NCBI GenBank assembly: GCA_937925645.1 | Contig: CALAMB010000164.1 | Location: 1 to 7,235, forward strand | Length of the DNA stretch: 7,235 bases | DNA from: an uncultured Acidobacteriota bacterium | GTDB taxonomy: Bacteria; Acidobacteriota; JAAYUB01 | Reading direction: 5' to 3' | Shown: positions 1 to 4,604 of the stretch, piece by piece | How positions within the stretch are numbered: position 1 is the first letter of the stretch | How the letters are laid out: every line of letters begins with the position of its first letter | Program-made: the position numbers and the translations under genes | Notes under the pieces: model-generated | What the model was told of the DNA's origin: nothing | What the model saw: the letters and a program-made list of their open reading frames with translations, nothing else | Database searches by the model: none

Positions 1-76
1 AGCCGAGGCCGATGATGCCGACCGTTGCGGTCTTGGCGTCAATTTTGGTTTTCAGGTCTTGGAAAGTGGAGGGCAT
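1..76 (-). CDS. Nucleotide-sugar dehydrogenase, N-terminal fragment (cut by window edge)
   Basis: Only 25 codons are in the window. The peptide begins MPSTFQDLKTKIDAKTATVG and continues IIGLG. The last part is the start of a Rossmann GxGxxG dinucleotide-binding loop after a first beta strand. This opening resembles UDP-N-acetylglucosamine/UDP-glucose dehydrogenases of the WbpA/Ugd type, where the loop continues as GYVGLPL. Such enzymes oxidise the C6 hydroxyl of a UDP-sugar to a carboxylate with NAD+, for surface polysaccharide precursors in the cytosol. The ATG at 76-74 is supported by a GAGGT Shine-Dalgarno at 87-83 with a 6-nt spacer. It follows the tsf terminator and has a candidate promoter at 457-484, so it is probably a separate transcription unit. 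The catalytic Cys and Lys lie outside the window, so another Rossmann dehydrogenase cannot be excluded. Confidence 0.6.
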   Translation of the reverse strand, partial: MPSTFQDLKTKIDAKTATVGIIGLG

Positions 77-94
77 TTAGTTACCTCGGGGGCA

Positions 95-122
95 GGTTGA
101 TGGTTGATGGTTGATAGTTGAT
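95..122. repeat. GGTTGAT heptamer array (4 units)
   Basis: Four consecutive 7-mers: GGTTGAT three times, then AGTTGAT. The array lies 19 bp upstream of the dehydrogenase start codon, within its expected 5' leader. A related short run, with GGTTGAT once exactly, occurs near 7176-7192 upstream of the small repeat protein gene. Confidence 0.85.
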
Positions 123-141
123 AGAAAAGAATGCAGGCGGA

Positions 142-325
142 TTCACCACAAAGGCACAGAGGACACAGAGGAATTAACTGATCATTTTTCATATGGCATT
201 GGTCATTTTTCATTGGGCATTTCGGACTAGCGGGGTTGGTGAATGGGTGAATGGGCGGGGAGACGGTTCACGATTCGGGTTCAGAACATAAACAGCCTTT
301 GTGTTCTTTGTGCCTTTGTGGTGAG
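142..325. repeat. Composite inverted-repeat element with CACAGAGG ends (copy 1)
   Basis: The left end (142-175) reads TTCACCAC followed by CAGAGG-type units. The right end (about 296-325) carries the same words in reverse complement (TTTGTG..GGTGAG). Between them lie six CAT-phased heptamers (183-220), two 8-nt GAATGGG units (241-255), one GGGAGACGG and the word TTCAGAACAT. No convincing gene lies inside. A short reading frame through it encodes only repeat-derived peptide. The inner words recur in the same order at 6249-6422. Confidence 0.75.
183..222. repeat. CAT-phased heptamer array (6 units)
   Basis: The trinucleotide CAT starts at 183, 190, 197, 204, 211 and 218, exactly 7 nt apart, while the remaining four bases of each unit vary (TTTT, ATGG, TGGT, TGGG). 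The phase is kept better than the sequence. Confidence 0.85.
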
Positions 326-456
326 GATGCAGCTCCGCCGTCAAGAGCACGGCGGCTCAAGAAAAGGGGGTTGGTGGGTTGTGCCGTCGTCCGCATACAC
401 GGTCGTTCTAATTGTACTCCAGGCGGCGGCGCGCGGAGGCACAAATCGAACAGATC

Positions 457-484
457 ATTCTAGTGGAAAGCGTTGGAAAGTCAA
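457..484 (-). promoter_or_regulatory. Candidate sigma-70 promoter for the nucleotide-sugar dehydrogenase
   Basis: On the minus strand TTGACT (484-479) is followed, after 16 nt, by TAGAAT (462-457). Each hexamer differs from the E. coli-type consensus at one base. It lies downstream of the tsf terminator and about 380 nt upstream of the dehydrogenase ATG, in one of the few parts of this intergenic region free of obvious repeats. Inferred from sequence only; the leader would be long. Confidence 0.5.
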
Positions 485-546
485 GGAATCCGAGGGTTGG
501 GATGGGGAGATTTCACCACAGAGGGCACGGAGGGCACAGAGGAATT

Positions 547-635
547 CATTAGACATTTTTCATCGGGCATTTGACATCGGGCATTTCCAACTATTGGTTA
601 TTGGTGATTGCTTATATTTTATTGGCTATTTGGAG
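547..635. repeat. Two adjacent heptamer arrays (CAT-phased, then ATTGG-phased)
   Basis: CAT begins at 547, 554, 561, 568, 575 and 582. After a shift of phase, A-T-rich heptamers with an A at 593, 600, 607, 614, 621 and 628 follow (mostly TATTGG-like words). The second block (591-635) has a near-copy at 6083-6127. Confidence 0.85.
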
Positions 636-654
636 AAGAGGCTGTTTTTGATGA

Positions 655-745
655 TGGGAAGTGGGAACTGGGACCTGGGTGCTGGGGACTGGGTGCTGGG
701 GACTGGGTGCTGGGTGCTGGGAACTGGGGACTGGGTGCTGGGATT
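655..745. repeat. TGGG heptamer array (13 units in exact phase)
   Basis: TGGG begins at 655, 662, 669, 676, 683, 690, 697, 704, 711, 718, 725, 732 and 739 without a single slip. The three other bases vary, mostly GAC, TGC or AAC. Reading frames across it give Gly/Trp/Leu repeat peptides without a ribosome binding site, so it is treated as non-coding. Confidence 0.92.
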
Positions 746-756
746 TCGGCATCAAG

Positions 757-854
757 TCTCAGCATCCGGATCCCAACTCCCGAGTCCAAACTCTCAGGCC
801 CCAAGTCCCAACTCTCAGCATCCAGGTCCCAAAGTCCAGGTCCCGGGTCCCAAA
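757..854. repeat. TCCC/TCTC heptamer array (14 units, inverted relative to the TGGG array)
   Basis: Fourteen consecutive 7-mers from 757 to 854 follow a YCCC-purine-rich pattern (for example TCCCAAC, TCTCAGC, TCCCAAA, ATCCAGG). They are roughly the reverse complement of the units at 655-745, so the two arrays could fold on each other as single-stranded DNA or RNA. Confidence 0.88.
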
Positions 855-862
855 ACCATTAA

Positions 863-893
863 ATGAAAAATGACCGATGCCCAATGACAGATG
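863..893. repeat. ATG-phased heptamer array (5 units)
   Basis: ATG begins at 863, 870, 877, 884 and 891, exactly 7 nt apart. It is the inverted counterpart of the CAT-phased heptamers at 547-584 within the same composite element. Confidence 0.85.
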
Positions 894-927
894 AATTCCT
901 CTGTGTCCTCTGTGTCTCTCTGTGGTG

Positions 928-962
928 AAAAAAAAACGCCGGCCCGTGGGGACGGACCGGCG
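928..962 (-). terminator. Rho-independent terminator of tsf
   Basis: Read on the minus strand, an 11-bp GC-rich stem (962-952 with 947-937) closes a CCCC tetraloop and is followed by nine U (936-928). One pair is G-U in the minus-strand RNA but would be a C/A mismatch in plus-strand RNA, which supports minus-strand use. It starts 26 nt after the tsf stop codon, and its U tract runs into the CACAGAGG repeat at 893-930. Confidence 0.92.
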
Positions 963-988
963 GATGGGTTCGAGATCCGGTTATTGGC

Positions 989-1891
989 TTATTCTTCCCC
1001 AACCTGCAGTCTGGAGAAGCGGCGGACGTCGAGGGCGCCGGCGGCAGGAGCCAGCGACTCGAGGTACGCCTTCACCGTGAGCTTGTCGTCGCGGATGTAG
1101 ACCTGCTCCACGAGGCAGTTTTCCTTGAAGAACTTGTCCAGCTTCCCCTCGACGATCTTCTCGATCACCTGGGCGGGCTTGCCGCTCTCCTTCATCTGCT
1201 CGCGGAAGATGACCCGCTCGTGCTCCAGCACGTCGGCGGGGACGTCCTCGCGGCGGACCCAGCGCGGGTTGGCCGCGGCCACCTGCATGGCCACGTTGCG
1301 GCCGGCCTCGCGGGCGGCGTCACCGGCGGCGCCGGCGATTTCCACCAGCACGCCCAGCTTGTGGTTCGAGTGGATGTAGGTGGCGAAGAACCCGCCGGCC
1401 GGGGCCTGGTGGCGGACGAAGCGACGCACCACGATGTTCTCGCCGATCACGGCGATGGAGGCGGCGACGTAGTCCTTGACGGCCATGGCCTTGTCGTGGA
1501 CGTAGGGCTGGTCCATGAGGCAGAGCGTGGCGTCGTGGGCGCCGGCGGGGGCGTCCTCGCAGCGGACGTAGGCGGGCGCGGCCTGGCCCACGTGGTAGGC
1601 CAGATTGGCGGCCAGCTCGCGGAACTTCTCGTTGCGGGCGACGAAGTCGGTCTCGCAGTTGATCTCCACGAGCGTGCCCAGGGTCTGCCCGTCATCGGTC
1701 CAGGCGGCGACGACACCCTCGTTGGTGCTCCGGTGGGCCTTCTTGGCCGCGGCGGCCAGGCCCTTGGTGCGGAGGTAGTCGACGGCCTTGTCCATATCGC
1801 CGCCGCATTCCACGAGGGCCTTCTTGCAGTCCATCATGCCGGCGGCGGTTTTCTCGCGAAGCTCCTTCACCATCGCTGCAGTGATTTCCAT
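989..1891 (-). CDS. tsf: Elongation factor Ts
   Basis: A 300-residue EF-Ts, the guanine nucleotide exchange factor that releases GDP from EF-Tu in the cytosol. Residues 1-52 form the N-terminal UBA-like domain with the family signature around 15-26 (TAAGMMDCKKAL). The EF-Tu-contacting TDFV motif is at 81-84 inside EINCETDFVARN. IGENIVVRRF and the C-terminal VGEE also match the family. Length is a little above E. coli (283). The ATG at 1891 is chosen over the upstream in-frame ATG at 1945 because AGGAG lies at 1903-1899 with a 7-nt spacer and because the family starts MEITAAMVKELREKT. It usually follows rpsB directly. Here about 1.4 kb of repeats and another gene separate them, so either a long read-through transcript or an unseen internal promoter is needed. 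A strong terminator follows. Confidence 0.98.
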   Translation of the reverse strand: MEITAAMVKELREKTAAGMMDCKKALVECGGDMDKAVDYLRTKGLAAAAKKAHRSTNEGVVAAWTDDGQTLGTLVEINCETDFVARNEKFRELAANLAYHVGQAAPAYVRCEDAPAGAHDATLCLMDQPYVHDKAMAVKDYVAASIAVIGENIVVRRFVRHQAPAGGFFATYIHSNHKLGVLVEIAGAAGDAAREAGRNVAMQVAAANPRWVRREDVPADVLEHERVIFREQMKESGKPAQVIEKIVEGKLDKFFKENCLVEQVYIRDDKLTVKAYLESLAPAAGALDVRRFSRLQVGEE

Positions 1892-1922
1892 ATCGTATCT
1901 CCTAAACTCAGAATTCTGTTTC

Positions 1923-2026
1923 TCGCCAAGGCGCAAAGGCGCCAAGCAGACATTTTTTGTGTTTCAGCGCCGGGACATTCGGGCGGTCGATCCATTCTCT
2001 GCCCGTCGTTGCGTCTTTGCGCCTCA
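1923..2026. repeat. CGCCAAGGCGCAAAG-type inverted repeat pair in the tsf 5' region
   Basis: CGCCAAGGCGCAAAGGCGCC at about 1924-1943 faces GTTGCGTCTTTGCGCC at about 2008-2023, giving an imperfect hairpin with a loop of some 65 nt. It lies 32 nt upstream of the tsf start codon and belongs to the same family as the repeats at 2071-2373 and 2921-3317. I found no convincing tsf promoter between it and the GxxExxY gene. Confidence 0.65.
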
Positions 2027-2078
2027 AACCGAAACAACATGCCCGATTCATTTAAAGAGCGTGTGAATCCATCGCCAA

Positions 2079-2373
2079 GACGCCAAGACGCAAAGAATAC
2101 TTTTTGTTTTTTGAGTTCCGTTCGGGTCGGGCGGACGAGGACGTTCCGGATCAACCGGGTTTGTTCTCCAACGCCGAGACGCGACGGCCCGAGACAAAAA
2201 CCCAAAATCCGCTTGGCGTCTTGGCGGCTTCGTGAGCCACTTCCCGGTTCGGCTCTTCCGGATCCACTTTCAACGCCAAGACTCAACAGGCTAAGACAAA
2301 AACAATAAATCTGCTTTGCGTCTTTGCGCCTTGGTGAGCCTGAACCGGCGTCTTCGTGAGCCGATTTACTCGG
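2079..2373. repeat. Left flanking direct repeat of the GxxExxY gene (CGCCAAG family)
   Basis: This block starts with CGCCAAGACGCAAAGAA and a T-rich run, then GTTCCGTTCGGGTCGG, then hairpin units separated by CGGATCC-type spacers. It aligns in order with 2921-3317 but lacks one 102-bp unit. The final 76 bp (2298-2373) match 3242-3317 without gaps and with 12 differences by my count. That match runs through the stop codon of the GxxExxY gene into its last codon. Confidence 0.8.
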
Positions 2374-2767
2374 GCAGTCCCATGACCAGACGGTGGAGGC
2401 CGTCGCGGAGCAGCGCCTCGTTGAAATTGATCAGCAGCCCCAGGTGCAGCCCCGTGAGCTTCAGGTAGGTGAGCACCTGCTTGAAGTGGACGGGGAGGAG
2501 CGTCTCCACCGACTTGATCTCCACCACCACGCGGTCAGCCACCACCAGGTCCAGGCGGTGGCCCACGTCGAAGGTGCGGCCGTCGTACACCACGGGCACG
2601 GGCATCTGGCGCCGGACGTCCAAGCCGCGGCGGCCCAGCTCGTAGGCCAGGACCGCCTCGTAGACGCGTTCCAACAGGCCCGGCCCCAGGGCGCGGTGCA
2701 CCTGCAGGGCGGCGTCCACCACCTCGCGGGCCACATCGTTTGTGGTCATCACCCGGGCTTCGGTCAT
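2366..2767 (-). CDS. GxxExxY family protein (PD-(D/E)XK nuclease-like)
   Basis: A 133-residue protein of the GxxExxY family (TIGR04256, related to PDDEXK_3). The naming motif is G30-L-L-E33-R-V-Y36 within HRALGPGLLERVYEAVL. A nuclease-like core follows: D73 in RLDLVV, then E83-I-K85 in VVVEIKSV, then YLKLTGLHLGLLINF, typical of the family. Its biochemical role is unknown to me; the fold suggests a nuclease or nuclease relative, but activity is not established. The ATG at 2767 is chosen over 2803 because GGAGG at 2778-2774 gives a 6-nt spacer. It interrupts the usual rpsB-tsf adjacency and is bracketed by direct repeats (2079-2373 and 2921-3317), which suggests it arrived with, or was duplicated by, the repeats. 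Codon use is high-G+C like its neighbours, so any insertion is not obviously recent. Confidence 0.93.
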   Translation of the reverse strand: MTEARVMTTNDVAREVVDAALQVHRALGPGLLERVYEAVLAYELGRRGLDVRRQMPVPVVYDGRTFDVGHRLDLVVADRVVVEIKSVETLLPVHFKQVLTYLKLTGLHLGLLINFNEALLRDGLHRLVMGLPE

Positions 2768-2920
2768 GTTTCGCCTCCGTTCGATGGGATATACCCTATC
2801 CAACGGATCGGCCCGGCGGGTGTCCGACGTTTTCCACCGGTTTTTTCATCCCGGCCCGAAAATTATTCAAATCGATATCAAAGAACTCTCGTAACCGGGC
2901 GCCTTAAATACGCTCACAAC
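2768..2920. other. Upstream region of the GxxExxY gene, no gene or clear promoter
   Basis: This stretch is more A+T-rich than its surroundings (around 2843-2890). It holds the GGAGG ribosome binding site but no minus-strand -35/-10 pair of good quality. It is the only part of the rpsB-tsf interval without the CGCCAAG repeats. Confidence 0.5.
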
Positions 2921-3013
2921 GACGCGAAGGCGCAAAGAACACTTTTTTTGTTTTGAATCCCGTTCGGTTCGGACGGACGATATCGCTTCGGTTCGTCCGG
3001 ATTCACCCTTCTA

Positions 3014-3285
3014 CGCCCAGGCGCAACGCTTTGAGACAAAAACCCAAGATCCGCTTTGCGCCTTGGCGCCTTCGTGGGCCAATTCCCGTTTCGACTCGTC
3101 CGGATCCGCTTCTAACGCCAAGACGCACCGGCTTGAGATAAAAACCCAAAATCCGCTTTGCGCCTTGGCGCCTTCGTGGGCCAATTCCCGTTTCGACTCG
3201 TCCGGATCCGCTTCTAACGCCAAGACGCACCGGCCCGAGACAAAAACAATAAATCCGCTTTGCGTCTTGGCGTCTTGGCGTGCCG
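3014..3285. repeat. 102-bp tandem repeat, about 2.7 units, each with an internal hairpin
   Basis: The segment starting CCTTGGCGCCTTCGTGGGCC occurs at 3061 and again at 3163, and CTTCTAACGCCAAGACGCAC recurs with the same 102-bp offset. The last two full copies are almost identical. Each unit holds CGCCAAGACGCA and, about 30 nt later, TGCGCCTTGGCG, which pair as a 12-bp stem with one mismatch. The third unit is partial. Repeat peptides in the reading frames here are artefacts. Confidence 0.9.
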
Positions 3286-3287
3286 AA

Positions 3288-3309
3288 ACCGGCGTTTTCG
3301 CGCGCCGGT
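3288..3309 (-). promoter_or_regulatory. Hairpin directly after the rpsB stop codon
   Basis: A perfect 7-bp stem (ACCGGCG with CGCCGGT) around an 8-nt loop begins at the base next to the rpsB TAG. Only three U follow, so it is a weak terminator at best and may rather stabilise the 3' end of the mRNA. The matching position after the GxxExxY gene has a decayed version. Confidence 0.5.
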
Positions 3310-4344
3310 CTACTCGGCGGGGGGCTCGGCCGGCTCGGCCGGCGGAGCCGGCGGGGCCGTCGCGGCGGGCTCGGCCGGCGGGGCCGGCGGGGCCACGGGC
3401 GCCGCATCGCCCGGAACGGCCGGCGGCGGCATCTCGCCGATGATCTCGCGCGGCACGTGCTTGCGCGGCGGCCGGGGGGCGCGCGGCGTCCGGTCGGAGG
3501 GACGGCGGGTGTCGGGGCGGCGGTCGCCGACGGGACGCCGGTCACCGGCGGGCCGTTGGGCGGGCGCGGCCGCGGCGGGGATCTCCTCGAGCACGCCCTC
3601 GGGCGTCTCGGGCTTCTCGCCGGTGGCCTCTTCCTTGGCCGCCTGTTCCAGCTCGGACTTCCGCATGGTCACGCCTTCGATCACCGCGTCGGAGAGCTTC
3701 GAGACGATGAGCCGCACCGAGCGCAGCGCGTCGTCGTTGCCCGGGATCACGTAGTCGATGGGCTCGGGGTTGCAGTTGGTGTCCACCAGGGCGACGATGG
3801 GCACGCCCTTCTTCTTGGACTCCAGCACCGCGATCTGCTCCTTGCTCGGGTCGACGATGATCACCAGCTCCGGGATGTTGTCGAGATGACGGATGCCGGA
3901 CAGGTTCTTTTCGAGCTTCTTGCGGATCCGCTCCAGGCGGGCGACGGCCTTCTTGGAGATCTCGTCGGCGTAGTTGGCTTCCTTCTTCTCCTCGAGGGCC
4001 TTGTACTTTTCCAGCGACCGGCTGACGGTGGCCCAGTTGGTGAGCAGGCCGCCCAGCCAGCGGTTGTTGATGTAGTACATGCCGCAGCGCTCGGCCTCTT
4101 CCTTGACCGCGTCCTGGGCCTGCCGCTTGGTGCCCACGAACAGGATCCGCTTCCCCTGGCGGGCGCTCTCGGCGACGAAGTCCGTCGCCTCCTTGAACAG
4201 TTGCAGGGTTCTCTGCAGGTCGATGATGTGGATGCCGTTGCGGTCCCCGAAGATGTAAGGCTTCATCTTGGGATTCCAGCGGCGGGTCTGGTGCCCGAAG
4301 TGGACGCCCGCTTCGAGCAGTGCTTTCATGGTTACAGCGACCAA
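3310..4344 (-). CDS. rpsB: 30S ribosomal protein S2 with a long Pro/Ala/Arg-rich C-terminal tail
   Basis: S2 binds the 30S subunit at the junction of head and body and is needed for S1 association. The core (about residues 6-232) has HFGHQTRRWNPKM at 15-27, GTKRQAQDAV, and the second signature in PELVIIVDPSKEQIAVLESK. The protein is 344 residues against 241 in E. coli. The excess is a tail of about 110 residues: acidic linker, then an Arg/Pro segment (about 263-301), then a Pro/Ala/Glu segment to the end. A TTG start at 4344 is chosen because AGGAGG (4355-4350) lies 5 nt away. The internal ATG at 4329 would have a 20-nt spacer, and upstream ATG 4398 has no ribosome binding site. This gives MVAVTMKALLEAGVHFGHQ, in line with homologues. 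It follows rpsI after a 260-nt palindrome array. Confidence 0.97.
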   Translation of the reverse strand: MVAVTMKALLEAGVHFGHQTRRWNPKMKPYIFGDRNGIHIIDLQRTLQLFKEATDFVAESARQGKRILFVGTKRQAQDAVKEEAERCGMYYINNRWLGGLLTNWATVSRSLEKYKALEEKKEANYADEISKKAVARLERIRKKLEKNLSGIRHLDNIPELVIIVDPSKEQIAVLESKKKGVPIVALVDTNCNPEPIDYVIPGNDDALRSVRLIVSKLSDAVIEGVTMRKSELEQAAKEEATGEKPETPEGVLEEIPAAAAPAQRPAGDRRPVGDRRPDTRRPSDRTPRAPRPPRKHVPREIIGEMPPPAVPGDAAPVAPPAPPAEPAATAPPAPPAEPAEPPAE

Positions 4345-4349
4345 CGGTG

Positions 4350-4382
4350 CCTCCTGATCTATTCCCGGGCCCGACGCCCGGG
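4350..4382 (-). promoter_or_regulatory. rpsB ribosome binding site with adjacent palindrome
   Basis: AGGAGG at 4355-4350 decides the TTG start of rpsB (5-nt spacer). Eight bases upstream lies a 7-bp palindrome (4364-4370 with 4376-4382, CCCGGGC/GCCCGGG, 5-nt loop). A hairpin this close to a Shine-Dalgarno could affect ribosome access or serve as a feedback site for S2, but that is inference. Confidence 0.5.
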
Positions 4383-4400
4383 TGATTTGCGTATCCAAAC

Positions 4401-4598
4401 TCAGGCGCGGCGCCTGATTCGTTCCACTGCCGGCTCACCGGATCTTCGGCTCGCCGTTTCATGTCCTCGTCAGGCGGGACGCCTGAGTCACATCAGGCGG
4501 GACGCCTGAACCACATCAGGCCGGAGGCCTGAGCCACATCAGGCAAGATGCCTGAGCTACAGCAGGCCGGAGGCCTGAGCTACAGGCAAGATGCCTGA
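4401..4598. repeat. Array of 17-bp palindromes between rpsI and rpsB
   Basis: Seven copies of the TCAGGCN-loop-NGCCTGA type start at 4401, 4470, 4493, 4516, 4539, 4562 and 4582. Five successive starts are exactly 23 bp apart (17-bp palindrome plus a 6-bp spacer such as GCCACA or ACCACA), and the last is 20 bp on. Each folds into a 7-bp stem with a 3-nt loop. The loop-closing pair is G-C, C-G or A-T in different copies, always complementary. About 50 bp of unrelated sequence separates the first copy from the rest. The array ends 6 bp from the rpsI stop codon. Confidence 0.92.
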
Positions 4599-4604
4599 GC
4601 CACG

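Larger units (their letters stand above)
511..930. repeat. Composite inverted-repeat element with CACAGAGG ends and internal heptamer arrays (copy 2)
   Basis: The left end (511-547) reads TTTCACCACAGAGG and ends in GAATTC. The right end (893-930) starts with GAATTC and reads CTCTGTG..GGTGAAA, the inverted counterpart. The inversion continues inward: CAT heptamers at 547-584 face ATG heptamers at 863-893, and TGGG heptamers at 655-745 face TCCC heptamers at 757-854. The whole unit is therefore one long imperfect palindrome of about 420 bp. There is no transposase and no plausible gene inside. Confidence 0.8.
2921..3317. repeat. Right flanking direct repeat of the GxxExxY gene, adjoining rpsB
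   Basis: Begins CGACGCGAAGGCGCAAAG with a T-rich run and CCCGTTCGGTTCGGACGG, matching the start of 2079-2373. It then carries 102-bp hairpin units and ends in the segment that runs through the rpsB stop codon. It is about 100 bp longer than the left copy, consistent with one extra 102-bp unit. Confidence 0.8.

Noticed and set aside
243..866. A 207-codon plus-strand open frame and two overlapping frames through the same stretch
   Set aside because: They run through heptamer arrays and give Gly/Trp/Leu and Pro/Ser repeat peptides in all three frames. There is no ribosome binding site or family resemblance. A 7-nt period lacking stops stays open in every frame.
1220..2308. Long plus-strand frame opposite tsf
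   Set aside because: Antisense shadow of a high-G+C gene; the protein is Val/Gly/His-rich low complexity and tsf on the other strand is certain.
2768..2920. Promoter for the GxxExxY gene around TTTGAATAATTTT
   Set aside because: AATAAT has no acceptable -35 hexamer at 16-18 nt, so it is not listed as a promoter.
2393..2956. Plus-strand frame opposite the GxxExxY gene
   Set aside because: Antisense shadow; the minus-strand protein has recognisable family motifs and a good ribosome binding site.
3014..3285. CRISPR-like array of the 102-bp units
   Set aside because: The whole unit repeats including the would-be spacers, so it is a plain tandem repeat.
3288..3309. Strong rho-independent terminator after rpsB
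   Set aside because: The stem is good but only three U follow, so it is listed as a hairpin of unknown function.
3003..3545. Minus-strand frame covering the 102-bp repeats and the rpsB tail
   Set aside because: Repeat-derived peptide joined to an out-of-frame reading of the rpsB 3' end; no ribosome binding site found.
3280..4509. A 409-codon plus-strand frame opposite rpsB
   Set aside because: Antisense shadow of rpsB, composed of Gly/Arg/Val/Leu runs, with no family similarity that I recognise.
4401..4598. CRISPR array
   Set aside because: Units are 17-bp palindromes with 6-bp near-constant spacers. CRISPR spacers are longer and unique, and no cas genes are seen.
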